A stretch of 64,000 bases of DNA, taken from positions 1-64,000 of the forward strand of contig JALNQF010000037.1 in assembly GCA_028456385.1 (NCBI GenBank), read 5' to 3'. The notes under the pieces are model-generated. The model made no database searches. It was not told the DNA's origin and was given only the letters and a program-made list of their open reading frames with translations. A program made the position numbers and the translations under genes. Positions 54,072 to 64,000 of this stretch are shown here, in pieces. The stretch is from Ophiosphaerella korrae. Taxonomy: Eukaryota > Ascomycota > Dothideomycetes > Pleosporales > Phaeosphaeriaceae. Numbering within the stretch: the first letter of the stretch is position 1; each line of letters opens with the position of its first letter.

Positions 54072-57000
54072 ATGGATCCGCTCAGCGTCACAGCCAGCAT
54101 CATCGCTGTTCTCCAGCTCTCTGCGAAGGTTCTTGCATACCTGAACGATGTCAAAGATGCTTCGAAAGATCGAGCGAAGTGCGCTATTGAGGCCTCAAAC
54201 TTACACAGCCTACTTCTCAATCTGAGGTTCCGTCTCGAGGAGGGAAGTGCCGATACACCATGGTTTACCGCCGTCCGAGCGCTTGCTGTTGAGAATGGAC
54301 CGCTCGACCAGTTCAAGCAAGCACTAGAAGCGCTGCAGACTAAGATGGAAGATGGAGATGGAAGTCGATTAGAGAAAGTAAGTAAAGCACTGGTCTGGAA
54401 ATTCAAGAAGGAGGAGATTTCAAATATATTGGATCGAATCGAGCGTTTAAAAACGCTCATAGAGATCGCGTTAGAAATGGATCACTTGTAAGCCTTTATT
54501 ACAGCAACGCAAAGTAACATCGCTTATATTCAAAGCAAACTGTCTCAAGCTATTAAAGACGACACCAAATTCATTTGGACACATATACCTATTATTCGGG
54601 CTGGAGTAGATAAGTTCCAGCAGGATCAAGACCACGAAAAGTATAGCAAGATCGTAGACTGGATTTCGCCTTCTACCTATCCTAGCCAGCAATCAGATAT
54701 TATAGAACGCAGACAGGAGGGGACAGGAGAATGGTTTCTTAACGCGCCCGAGTTCACAAGCTGACTTAGTAAACCAAGGGGCACTCTTTTCTGCCCAGGA
54801 ATTCCTGGAGCTGGCAAGACGCTAATAGCAGCGATTGCAATTAACTATCTGCTAAATTTAGTGCAGAGTAGCTCAGTTGGAGTTGCGTACGTATACTGCA
54901 ATTACAAAGAGGAGTGTAGTGGTACCGCTATGCTGTCAGCCATTACCAAGCAGTTAGTGCAAGCTCGGTCATTGATAACAGAACCTGTAGAGCGATTGTA
55001 CAAGAAGCATGCCGATAAAGGAACGAAGCCATCACCTGAAGAGATACTTGGCACCCTCCGAGAAGTGCTTGCAAAACATTCCACTACCTATATTGTAGTC
55101 GATGCTTTGGATGAGTGTCGAGACCGCAACACTCGTTTCCAGCTTCTGGCCAAGCTAAAAGGCTTACAATCGGGACATGATGTTCGCCTTATGGCTACCG
55201 CGCGGTTTATACCAGAAATTGAATCCGAGTTCAGAGAAGCGGCGAAGCTAGAGATACGAGCTATCGATGATGATATAAGACGATTTGCGGCCGGTCAGAT
55301 GTACCGAATGCCTATATGTGATCTCGAGTTGCAGCGAACGGTGCAAGACAAGATTGTGGAGATAGCAGATGGCATGTATGCTTACCATGTCACCCATGTA
55401 GTGAGTTTATAGGCTAACGTAAGGCAAGGTTTCTTCTTGCTCGCCTAAACCTTGATTCTCTACTGTACATGACAAGCGCAAGGATGGTCAAGAGAACTCT
55501 GGCCAACCTCGCAAATGGCTCAGACGCGCTCGATGATGCATACAAAGACGCTTTACATAGAATTAAGGGACAGCCAGGTGGATATTGCGAGCTGGCTAAG
55601 AAAGTGCTATCGTGGATTACGTATGCAAAAAGGCCACTTACTAAGGCGGAGATATGCTGTGCCTTGGCAGTAGAACCGGGCGACACGGAGCTCCATCGGG
55701 ATGGCGTACCCGACTTCAACTTGTTGTTATCCGTATGTGCTGGCCTAGCGGTTGTCGACCAGGAAAGCTCTGTTATCCGTCTTGTACACTATACCACGCA
55801 AGAGTTCTTCGAGAAGACTATGGGCGAGTGGAACCCAAATGCCCTGTCATATATTGCCGAGACGTGCCTCACCTACCTATGCTTCGATACCTTTAAAAGC
55901 GGTAGCAGTTCTATGGAGGAGGAGTTCGAGAACAGACTTCGGCAAAATGAGTTTCTGGACTATGCAGCCAAGCACTGGGGCGACCATGCTATCGTAGTCG
56001 AGGATGAGGTGTGTGAGCTAAGTTGTTCTTTTCTTTCTGACAATCGGTTAGTTCAGAGTGCTATACAGGCATTTTCAGCATGGGATTATTGGAATCCGGG
56101 CGGTAGTCAGATTTACACAACAGGCAACAACGGACTGCATCTTGCAGCACGGTTCGGGCTATCGGTGATATCAGAGGCCATACTCCACAGTGAAGCCCAG
56201 AAGCAAATGGCCTGGCTCGACGGGACAGACAACGCCAATCAGACCCCATTATATCTTGCGGCAAAATATGGACATACTAAGCTCGTAGAGCTACTACTCA
56301 GGAATGGCGCTAATGTCAACGCGCAAGATGTATACCGGAGGAGTGCACTTGAGAATGCTTCACATAAAGGTCACGAGGCGGTTGTAAAGCTGCTACTTAG
56401 TCACGGCGCTAACGTCAATACGCAAGACGGATGCTGCCACGCACTTGAGCTAGCTTCAGATAAAGGCCACGAGGCGGTTGTAAAGCTGCTACTTGATCGC
56501 GGCGCTGATGTCAATGCGCGGGATGGAGGCTACGAGGCGATTGCAAAGCTGCTACTCGATTACGGCGCTAATGTCAATACACAAGATGGATGCTGCCGCG
56601 CACTTGAGCTAGCTTCAGATAAAGGCCACAAGGTGGTTGTAAAGCTGCTACTTGATCACGGAGCTAATGTCAATACACAAGATGGATGCTGCTACGCACT
56701 TGAGAAAGCTTCGGATCAAGGCCACGAGGCGATTGTAAAGCTGCTACTTGATCATGGAGCTAATGTCAATACACAAGATGGATGCTGCCGCGCACTTGAG
56801 CTAGCTTCACGTAGAGGCTACGAGGCGGTTATAAAGCTGCTACTTGATCACGGCGCTAATGTCAATGCGCGGGATGGACGCTGCCATAGCGCACTTGAGA
56901 TTGCTTCAAATGAAGGCTACGAGGCGGTTGTAAAGCTAATGCTTGATCATGGCGCTGATGTCAATGCGCGAGATAGATACTGCGCACTTGAGAATAATTC

Positions 57001-57187
57001 AGGTCAAGGCCACGAGGCGGTTGTAAGGCTGCTACTTGAGCACGGCGCTAATGTCAACACGCACTCGTCGAATAGTCACAACTGCCGCGCACTTGAGCTA
57101 GCTTCACGTAGAGACCACGAGGCGGTTGTAAAGCTGCTACTTGAGCATGGTGCTGATGTCAACGCAACTGAATGGGGAAAGTCATAG
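54072..57187 (+). pseudogene. NACHT-ankyrin STAND (NLR-like) gene with one in-frame TGA
   Basis: The model has three exons: 54072-54487, 54536-55375 and 55429-57187 (48- and 53-nt introns), 1004 codons. Joins are MDHF-KLSQAIKDD and IADGM-FLLARLNL. Residues 1-140 are the fungal STAND N-terminal helical domain (MDPLSVTASIIAVLQLSAKVL). The NACHT domain starts with GEWFLNAPEF, P-loop GIPGAGKT (about 230) and the Walker B region IVVDALDECRD. A winged-helix part (LSWITYAKRPLTKAEICCALAV) follows, then ankyrin repeats from about 640 to the end. Codon 215 (54762-54764) is TGA where the family has Trp, 11 codons before the P-loop; all the rest is open. TGG to TGA fits a RIP-type change. Intact relatives act in non-self recognition and regulated cell death. 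It may be a recent pseudogene, or a stop bypassed by splicing or readthrough. Confidence 0.8.
56369..57187 (+). repeat. Near-identical tandem ankyrin-repeat units (about 96 bp)
   Basis: Copies of GGCCACGAGGCGGTTGTAAA start at 56369, 56465, 56528, 56624, 56720, 56816, 56915, 57008 and 57113, spacings 96, 63, 96, 96, 96, 99, 93 and 105 bp. The units encode the ankyrin pattern GHEAVVKLLLDHGANVN and are highly alike at DNA level. One unit (56465-56527) is shortened by 33 bp (11 codons). This is the high-internal-conservation repeat style of fungal NLRs. Confidence 0.88.
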
Positions 57188-57682
57188 CTAGACCCTTTCT
57201 TCAACTTTCAGCAGAAGGCGGAGACATCGACGCTTTCTAGTAACCTTATCAATCTAGACCTTGACCCCTCTATTCAAACTTTAACAAAAGGATGGTTTAT
57301 TCTGTTATGCAACTTCACGTAGAATCAACATTATAATCTAGATCTGCCTCACATCTTCGATGCTTAATGGAAATATTGTATAGAATTTCCAGTTCAAGGC
57401 ATTTATAGTATCCAGTTTGACTTGACCTCACATTTGGAAATGGGGGTGTATTTAATTGTGAGTTTGGAGTGTTGATTTATGGTACGAGTGTTTTCGTCTC
57501 GAACCATCATAAATTTATGGATGGGGCTAACTAGTTGTATGATAGTAACTAATGGCTGAACATTTTTCGAAAATTTAGAGATACTGTGACCTGTATAGGT
57601 ATTTAAGATATCTACTCCATGTTCAGTCCACTAACTAGTATGGCTACATGGGGCCCCAGTGGTAAGTAGCATAGTCATGCAA
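57188..57682. other. Convergent AT-rich 3' region
   Basis: It lies between the NLR-like gene and the converging gene at 57683. AT-rich, with no gene seen. Confidence 0.45.
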
Positions 57683-58222
57683 CTACACTTCAATAAACTT
57701 CCAGACAATGTTCTCCGAACTCCAGTCCAACCCAAGCCTAACGTTCAACGATCCATTCTTCATTTTGGCTTCCAACGGGCGAAGCTCCTTCCAGGCAGCC
57801 GACCAGAAACTCTCATAATGCATCATGAGAATGATATAACCCCCCTTTGGCCTTTGCCTGATACACATGTTCTCCCATATTTTTTGCACTGTGGCTAAGC
57901 AAATGATATCTTCATGCTGATTATAGCCTAGTAGTCTGCCAGATGCAGGATCGCGAAAGCCTAGCCGGCCCTGGTGGTCGACACATTTCCAGCGGTAGGG
58001 GCCGTTACTGTCAGCCTTTTCTAGGGTGACATGTCCGTTGCGGAACGTTAAGAATGCCCCTGTTGCTGTATGCTGAATAAGGAACTCCGAGCCAGGCCAG
58101 GGAATGGAGGACTCGATCGGGACTGGATCGTATGCAAGGGGTGCTGCGGATACCGACGGCGTGTTGATCGTTACTTCATCAGTCTCAGTTACGGACACTG
58201 CGTCGGTGCGATTCTGAGCCAT
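57683..58222 (-). CDS. Beta-rich (possibly trefoil-like) protein, copy 1
   Basis: This is a single coding exon of 179 aa from ATG 58222. A likely 43-nt intron in the leader (58282-58240, GTAAGT...CTGAC...TTAG) sits 17 bases before the ATG. Residues 1-45 are disordered. The rest has short beta-type segments with periodic Gly and Trp: SEFLIQHTATGAFLTFRNGHVTL, YRWKCVDHQGRLGFRDPASGRLLGY, GGYIILMMHYES and ENIVWKFIEV. The pattern suggests a beta-trefoil or fascin-like fold, but I do not recognise a named family. There is no signal peptide. The gene at 58806 is a clear paralogue on the same strand. It sits tail to tail with the NLR-like gene, so a linked recognition function is possible but unproven. 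Confidence 0.7.
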   Translation of the reverse strand: MAQNRTDAVSVTETDEVTINTPSVSAAPLAYDPVPIESSIPWPGSEFLIQHTATGAFLTFRNGHVTLEKADSNGPYRWKCVDHQGRLGFRDPASGRLLGYNQHEDIICLATVQKIWENMCIRQRPKGGYIILMMHYESFWSAAWKELRPLEAKMKNGSLNVRLGLDWSSENIVWKFIEV

Positions 58223-58805
58223 GGTTTGTGTTGCCAAATCTAATTTTGTCAGTAGGTTTCATGTAGAAAAAGGCTGACTTACGTCGTTCACTCTGGAAAT
58301 CTAGGGAGTAGTGTTGGCAAGCAAATCCAACAAGGAGCGGACGGGTGAAAGAAGAGATATACGCCAACTCGTAAACGCTAAGACGGCAAGCCTACGGCAT
58401 TGCATATGCTGTAACACTCTGGATTGCTGTATAATTGGTTTGCGCTCGGCACGCTGTGCCACCCTGCTGCATCGCTGGGGCTAATACAAATTGTCTACAA
58501 ACAATCCGGGCGCTTAGCTTGTCAGCCTTGCAATTACTACACGTCAATTGTGCAGTCAGAAAGGGACTGTAGCGGATACGTAGACACCGCGATGAAGCAG
58601 CGATACAAAGCATCATATGCATTTTTAAACTAGGCGCCTCGAATACTGTGTTTTTCGGAAGATTTCGATTGATACCTTCTAGGTAGAGTTGCCTTATACT
58701 ATTCTCGTCATAGTAGCGTGACCGCACGCCAACAGGCTATAGGGTGTGATCGCATGCGACCAAAACCTTAGAGCTAAGTGATTGAGAAGTCGCTCGAATG
58801 GGTAG
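58223..58805. other. Intergenic between tandem paralogues
   Basis: It holds the leader intron (58240-58282) and promoter of copy 1 and the 3' end of copy 2. No further gene is seen. Confidence 0.5.
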
Positions 58806-59357
58806 CTAAACCTTAATAAACCTCCAGACAACTGAATCAGATTCCCAGTCATCATCAAGCTTCAACTTCCTCGGGTTGTTCCCACCCTTTGAGATTCCTA
58901 CGGGACGGAGACCCTCATAAGACATAAGCAACAGGTATCCACCATTGAGCCCATGCTCCATTTGGAACCACTCCCATTCTCGATGATGCCATACTCTACA
59001 ACGAATACTCAGATCGTCGTCTTTCTCGTACCCCAGGTACAGCGCAGAGCCAGGGTCGCAGAATCCAAGGCAACCCGTTGAGTGTCGGATGCATTTCCAT
59101 CGTATGTTTCCCGAGTCTCCCCAGTCTCTGATGTGATCGAGGATGACCTGGCCGCCTCGCAATGTTAACACCTGTTTGGTGGAGACATTTTCGATAATGA
59201 AGATAGAGCCTGGCGTTGGCACGGACGACTCTATAAAAGAGGAAGCATCCTTCTCCGTTTTGAGATCGGCCGTAGAATACACCGATGCCGGGGGTGTATG
59301 AACGATCGTGGAGACCTCGTCAGCGAAAGATGGTTCATCGCTCGGTTCTGGCGACAT
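58806..59357 (-). CDS. Beta-rich (possibly trefoil-like) protein, copy 2
   Basis: This is a single coding exon of 183 aa from ATG 59357. It aligns over its whole folded part with copy 1: PGSIFIIENVSTKQVLTLRGGQVIL, IRWKCIRHSTGCLGFCDPGSALYLGY, GGYLLLMSYEGLRP and SDSVVWRFIKV. N-termini differ and are disordered. A GTAAGT lies 41 bases upstream of the ATG (59398), at a similar place to the leader intron of copy 1, but no good acceptor is found before this ATG, so the 5' end could include another exon. Function is unknown. Tandem duplication followed by divergence is seen directly. Confidence 0.7.
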   Translation of the reverse strand: MSPEPSDEPSFADEVSTIVHTPPASVYSTADLKTEKDASSFIESSVPTPGSIFIIENVSTKQVLTLRGGQVILDHIRDWGDSGNIRWKCIRHSTGCLGFCDPGSALYLGYEKDDDLSIRCRVWHHREWEWFQMEHGLNGGYLLLMSYEGLRPVGISKGGNNPRKLKLDDDWESDSVVWRFIKV

Positions 59358-59753
59358 GATGAAAGGCAACTGAGCTACGATTCTATTAGCATACTTACTT
59401 CGACAAGCTTTCGGTATGGAGTGGCGAGGTGGTACCTACAAGCTGTACCGTGAACAGTGGCTGAAAAGAGTCGGGTAACGAAGTGGATAGGCTGGATAGG
59501 GCTTTCGTGGGATATGTTATAGAAGCGCGAGGATGTTGTGAAATAAGACGTCGTTTGCTATTGGTGAGCTGCCTAGCAGTCACGTGGCTGTGGCACCAAG
59601 TGAATCTTTTAGGCGGCACGGACTATCCAGGCGCTTAGCCAGTCAGTCTTGTGAATCTCGACGTCTAAATCGGGTCGCTTGGCGAGGTGACGGCTCTGAA
59701 TAATTCTCGTCTCTAGTATTTTGCAATCGGAACCATGGTGCACGAACATTTGC
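59358..59753. other. Intergenic
   Basis: Promoter of copy 2 and 3' side of the GPALPP gene. No gene is seen. Confidence 0.4.
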
Positions 59754-60680
59754 CTACAAGAACTTTCCACTCGAAAATCGGTCACTAAACCCCTTTGACT
59801 TGCTCAGCATCTCTCTTCTCTGTTTATGATTGACAGTCCCAGAGACAGCCATGTCCTTCTCATAATCAAAAGCGCGCTTGCTTGGATCGTCTTCTTTTTC
59901 CTTGCCTGTGCCCTTATCTTGGTGCTGCTCTACCAAACTCTTGCCTCTCGATGCATCTATCTTTTCTCGCATTTTGCGCGCCCTCCTTTCTTCCTCCTTA
60001 GTCCTCTTCGAGTCTAGGGGCACGCTGGAAGGTTCGGCTGATGTGGAGATGCCCATGGCTTCGTCTTGCAGTCGTTTGAGCTTTTGTTCTGGTGTTTCGG
60101 TCCAGGCGGTGCTCATTCCTCCCCCTCCACCAGCGCTCTTGCCCGTGTTGAATTTCCGTGCACGCATCTTGGAAGGATCCATTCGGGCTGCAAGATCATC
60201 CTGTGTTGGGGGCATCGTCATCCAGTCATCACGTTGTGTTTTCTTGATTTCTTGCACGAATTGGGGGTCGGTGTCAAAAGCTGATTGCGCAACTCTTGAA
60301 TCATCGTCATAGTTGGTATTGGTTGCACCGGCAGGAGGCGGTGCAGGCCCAAAGTCGTCGTCGCTGCTATCTGAGTCCGAGTCGTCTCTAGGCGGGTTGG
60401 ATGGTCGTTCACGGAGAGGCGCTGGAGGGAGAGCAGGGCCGGCTATGCGCACAGGTTTGGAAGACTGTGGTGGCGCTGGTCCAACATCGCTGTCCTCGCT
60501 ACTTGAACGCGACGTGGTGTTTGGGGGTAATGTTGGTCCAATGCTTCGCGGAGGAGCTGGGCCAGCTACTCTGCGGCGCTTGTCGCTGGAGTCTGGGCTC
60601 GAGGCGCGCTTATCATCCTCGTCTTCATCGCGATTGCGCTTGTTAAGGTGCGGAGGGAGAGTTGGGCCTACGGAAGGCAT
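59754..60680 (-). CDS. GPALPP-motif nuclear protein (DUF3752)
   Basis: This is a single exon of 308 aa from ATG 60680 (MPSVGPTLPPHL); the frame is open further upstream but without the family start. Five G-P-x-x-P-P motifs are spaced through the acidic N-terminal half: GPTLPP, GPAPP, GPTLPP, GPAPP and GPALPP, then GPAPPP. The DUF3752 half follows: DDWMTMPP, RMDPSKMRARKFNTG, STAWTETPEQKLKRLQDEAMG and the ending NHKQRREMLSKSKGFSDRFSSGKFL. The human relative is GPALPP1 (KIAA1704), a nuclear protein of unclear role, possibly linked to splicing or transcription. It is divergent from VPS8. Confidence 0.88.
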   Translation of the reverse strand: MPSVGPTLPPHLNKRNRDEDEDDKRASSPDSSDKRRRVAGPAPPRSIGPTLPPNTTSRSSSEDSDVGPAPPQSSKPVRIAGPALPPAPLRERPSNPPRDDSDSDSSDDDFGPAPPPAGATNTNYDDDSRVAQSAFDTDPQFVQEIKKTQRDDWMTMPPTQDDLAARMDPSKMRARKFNTGKSAGGGGGMSTAWTETPEQKLKRLQDEAMGISTSAEPSSVPLDSKRTKEEERRARKMREKIDASRGKSLVEQHQDKGTGKEKEDDPSKRAFDYEKDMAVSGTVNHKQRREMLSKSKGFSDRFSSGKFL

Positions 60681-61134
60681 GGTGAGGGATATATAGTTGA
60701 GGTTGTGAGGTTGAGGGGAGACGTCAAAGTGCACGAGAGGGAGCATGGGCCTTGTGCCAAACAGCCGGGTCGCCCGCAATCTGCAAGTCTGCGAACTGCG
60801 CCTTGAGGCTTGATACGAGCACCTTCCTTGCCAACACTCTCTATTGCCATCTCCTCCTCCTGTAACACCCAGATCAGCTGACTGCAAGGTTTTCTGGCCC
60901 CATATACAGCGTTGGACCACCGTATTGCGGCCGATATAGCCCAGTCGACCCGACAACGCCCAGACACCACCAAACGCATCGCGAACCAGCCTGCCGTATT
61001 GTGCAGCACATTGGCCAATTGGACCAACCTCGACAGGCATGCGATAGAGCAGCTACCGCATCCCTGAACCCGGCTACAGTATCAAACCTCCGCCCATGTT
61101 TGCGTGAAGCGATGCTTTGCGGAGAACGAGGCCG
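60681..61134. promoter_or_regulatory. Divergent region between the GPALPP gene and VPS8
   Basis: 454 bp separate the two start codons, holding both promoters. A short upstream ATG frame (61112-61138) overlaps the VPS8 start and may dampen its translation. Confidence 0.5.
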
Positions 61135-64000
61135 ATGAGCTCAGATTCCGAGGCGAGCCACTCGAGTGCTCAGAGACACGGCGGACACGACGTCGCCAAG
61201 AGTCAGGATCAGGGTCGCCATGTACCGATAGACGATGATGCCGAGTATGACGGAGAAGAAGAAGGCGCAACCAGCGACCATGGCGCAGACGACGGCGAGG
61301 AGCTCGAGTCCATGGAGAACGGCGGCAAGGCCTTGACCTTTGCTAGAATTAGAAGTCGAGAAGCCAGACCGGGCAGCCCGGCGTCTGTCTCTACCCCAGA
61401 CGACACCCCATCGATACAGGTCAGTGCCTAGCGAGCCATTCCAGCATAGTCACTCATGATACCAGGAGTCGGGGCTGTCTTCGCCAGGAAGCAGCGTTCC
61501 CGTGTCGCATAGCTCCCTGCGACCGCATCGGCCCACCTCACTCCAACCCTTCGAACGTCGCTTCTCTTCGCGGCTCTCACCCTCTCCACTCGCCTCACCC
61601 CGTGCCGTGTCCCCGGCCTTCTTATCAGCACACTCAAGACAATCTTCTCTATCTAGTCACTTGGTCTTTCAGCAACCGTCAGACGGCGCAGACACGCCAC
61701 AAGCGCCGTGGGAAGTGGTACGATGGACCAAGTTGAAGAAGATCACAGGCCAAGTGTTTTCCGAAGTCGGCAAGCGCAGCTTTGGCCGGTCGACTTGTCT
61801 CAATGTTGCTGCGTCGCTTGTTATCGGCACTTCCAAGGGCTTTATTTTGGTCTTCGACTATCAGCAGGTCTTGAAATCTATTATTGGGCCTGGCACCAAA
61901 GGTATAGGCTCTTTTACAGCCAGAGAACTATCGCTGACATCATCTGCCAGCCATCGAATGCGGCGCTGTGACATCCCTCGCCATAAGTGCAGACCACTCC
62001 ACAGTCGCTGGTGGCCATGCAACAGGGCACATCTTCACCTGGGAGCTCGCAAAGCCAGCGAAGCCATTCTTGCACATTCCTCCTCTAGACCGAACAAGCC
62101 TAGATGATAGAAAGTCGGACGGGCATATTTCGGGAGTTGCTGTCCTTCATCTTGGCTTCCTAGGGACGCGACATACCGCCCTCGTATCCGCCGACGATGG
62201 TGGAATGGCCTTTTCACATCTCGCTACGCGCGGGCTGGGAGCTATTGCGAGGACCGTCAAGACCACACGCATACTTGGCAGATATCCATTGTCTGCCAAA
62301 TCGGCGGAAAAGCCGCGAAAACCAAGTTCTGTCCTAGCTTTTGCACCCCTTCCTTTGGGCAATGTGGAACAGCTCACTGATAGCATGGGTCTAACTGCAC
62401 TCCTAACACCATACTTACTAGTTATTGTTTCAACAACCCCTCTCGCCCAAACACAACACAAAGCACCACGTCCCAAAGATGTCGCTCCGCACAGCACACT
62501 CAGCGGATGTTTGGCTTGGTTTCCCGCGGTGAAATTAAAAACTCCGTCCAACGATGCTAGCAAGGCAGTGTCCAAAACCAAACTCGTCTACTGCTGGTCC
62601 AATGTCTTGACTATTCTAGACGTAGAGGCGATTGCGGCCCCAGTGACGGAGAAGGAGAAACCAACAGAGCTAAGATTCAAACCAAGAAGTAGATGGAAAG
62701 CCGAGGAAGCCATTGTCGCCGTGCAATGGCTCAGCAGGTCGGTCTTGGGCGTACTAACCGTTAGCCAGCGGCTTCTGATTCTTGAAGACAACACATTGCG
62801 AATGACGGATTCCTTCGACCTCCTACAAAAATACATATATCATTCTAACCTGTTCTCGCGCCAGCTTCAGCCTGTAATAGAGCAGCTAGACGAGCAGGAT
62901 AGTTCCATGCATGGCGTTATTGCTGACGCCTTCTACATGAGTTTCCGCGCATACAAAGGCCGGTTGTTTTTGCTAGGCTTCAACGATGTCTCTATCGGCA
63001 CGCTTTCCAACTGGGCCGATCGTCTTATGGCTTTGATGGAGGATGGTGACTTCATCGCAGCCATCAGCCTTGCGACATCCTATTATGTCGGTGACGCAGA
63101 CAAGCTTACAGTCGGCTTGCCTGAGGATAATGACGCACGGCATGCTCTTGTTCAGGAAAAGTTACTCAACATGATATCAGCTTCGTTGAAGTATACTTTT
63201 GCAAGAAAGGATGACTTCGAAGACGACCGTGAAACACGGCCCAAGGAGCTCGCTGAGGTTTGTTTCACCGGCTTACTCAGTATGAAGGAGATGGACTTTT
63301 TATTCGAAGATGTGTATGATGCTTTCGAGGAGAGCTCATCTGAAAGAGCATTCTTCGAAACACTAGAGCCCTGCATCTTGGACGACGAGATCACGGATGT
63401 ACCACCAAATGTTCTAAAAGATCTTATCACCTTCTATGCATCGGCAAATCGAGGTAGCCGGCTCGAGGAGATGTTATGTCGTCTGAGTACTGACACCATG
63501 GACATCAACCAAGTCACTACGCTTTGTCAACAGTACGTCCTTTACGACGCTTTAATTTACGTTTGGACACGTGCAATAGGAGACTTCATTACCCCTCTCA
63601 CTGGCATCCTGGACCTTATCAAACTAGTGGATTTTGATGTAGACGAGACAGAAAACATCTATATGACATCAGCAAAGAAGATCTTTCCGTACCTAGCATA
63701 CACCTTCACCGGCCGTATCTACCCAGGCGGCAGCTTTATGGACGACGAGCAGGCATACAGCGCGAAGAAAGACATGTATCGCTTCTTGTTCTCCGGGAAA
63801 AATCTACAATGGCCACCAGGCTCCGGCCAGGTCATACTAACTCGAAATGACAAGAGCCCAGAGCCCCCATTTCCGTATCTTTCTCTTATCCTAGACTTCG
63901 ATGCATCGAGTTTCATGAGCATGCTGAATGAGGCTTTTGAGGACAGTTTCCTGAATGGGGACCAAGAGGCAACCAATGGGACTCGAACCAACGGAACACA
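61135..64000 (+). CDS. VPS8: Vps8, CORVET tethering complex subunit (partial, runs off window)
   Basis: Three exons are visible: 61135-61419, 61466-61901 and 61951 to beyond 64000. Joins are PSIQ-ESGLSSPG and GPGTK-AIECGAVTSLAIS. Vps8 is the Rab5-effector subunit of CORVET, which tethers early endosomes. The first 190 residues are disordered and acidic. A beta-propeller follows (WTKLKKITGQVFSEVGKRSFGRSTCL, GTSKGFILVFDY, CGAVTSLAISADHSTVAGGHATGHIFTWEL, LVSADDGGMAFSHLA), then ALAFAPLP-type strands and helical alpha-solenoid sequence (MEDGDFIAAISLATSYYVGD, NRGSRLEEMLCRLS, YDALIYVWTRAIGDFITPL). The C-terminal RING expected for the family lies outside the window. The frame stays open to the edge. 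Confidence 0.9.

Noticed and set aside
54734..54769. 36-nt GT...AG segment that would remove the NLR stop codon in frame
   Set aside because: It is shorter than the other introns here, has the branch sequence directly against the acceptor, and removes the conserved WFLNAPEF motif. Kept only as an alternative.
1..64000. tRNA, rRNA, CRISPR or prophage features
   Set aside because: Reading both strands by eye showed no cloverleaf with a T-loop consensus, no rRNA sequence and no spaced direct repeats. A tRNAscan run would be the decisive check.

Overview
This window is nuclear DNA of a filamentous ascomycete, most likely a Dothideomycete close to the Pleosporales. The signs are short GT-AG introns (about 44-70 nt, several with a CTAAC or CTGAC branch sequence), compact genes on both strands, AT-rich blocks of the kind left by repeat-induced point mutation (RIP), pogo/Fot1-type transposon relics, a small cysteine-rich secreted protein and a NACHT-ankyrin (NLR-like) gene. 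The organism call is an inference from gene content and style, because no search could be run. Exon-intron models were built by hand by joining reading frames across splice sites so that each protein continues in phase.

Layout. 1-780 is a TA-rich, gene-free block. 2.9-5.3 kb holds a conserved unknown gene and mitochondrial ribosomal protein mL54. 5.8-11.3 kb is a decayed accessory stretch: a broken secreted-protein gene, a possible decayed ORF, a zinc-cluster/coiled-coil gene, a frameshifted metallophosphoesterase and a pogo transposase relic, followed by about 1 kb of AT-rich DNA. 12.4-13.9 kb encodes a membrane protein that continues into three C2H2 zinc fingers. RAD17 (14.9-17.4 kb) is transcribed away from a 1766-residue acidic coiled-coil protein (18.4-24.0 kb) that contains a 12-bp minisatellite.

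24-31.5 kb holds a thiolase-like enzyme ending in a peroxisomal AKL signal, a GPI-type cell-surface protein, a tail-anchored coiled-coil protein and an 84-residue cysteine-rich secreted protein. 31.9-32.7 kb is a degenerate ORF with a PD-(D/E)XK-like motif. 33.2-43 kb is a housekeeping stretch: CGR1, an ornithine carrier, PXMP4, a GT34 glycosyltransferase, a GRF zinc-finger protein and an SNF-family symporter. 43.2-48.2 kb encodes one 1611-residue fusion: an indoleamine-dioxygenase-like (DUF1864-type) region, a cytochrome-P450-reductase-like FAD/NADPH module, a cytochrome b5 domain and a disordered tail. This is the most unusual gene here. A DAL5-like permease follows (49.5-51.0 kb).

52.5-59.4 kb is a second accessory island: a dead pogo element whose first catalytic Asp is Gly, a NACHT-ankyrin gene with one in-frame TGA just before its P-loop and near-identical 96-bp ankyrin units, and two tandem paralogues of an apparently all-beta protein family. 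The window ends with a GPALPP-motif nuclear protein divergent from VPS8, which runs off the right edge.

Functional themes are DNA repair and checkpoint (RAD17, GRF protein), ribosome biogenesis (CGR1, mL54), peroxisome (PXMP4, thiolase-like), endosomal tethering (VPS8), arginine metabolism (ornithine carrier), self/non-self recognition (NLR) and host or environment interaction (secreted proteins). No tRNA, rRNA or CRISPR was recognised.
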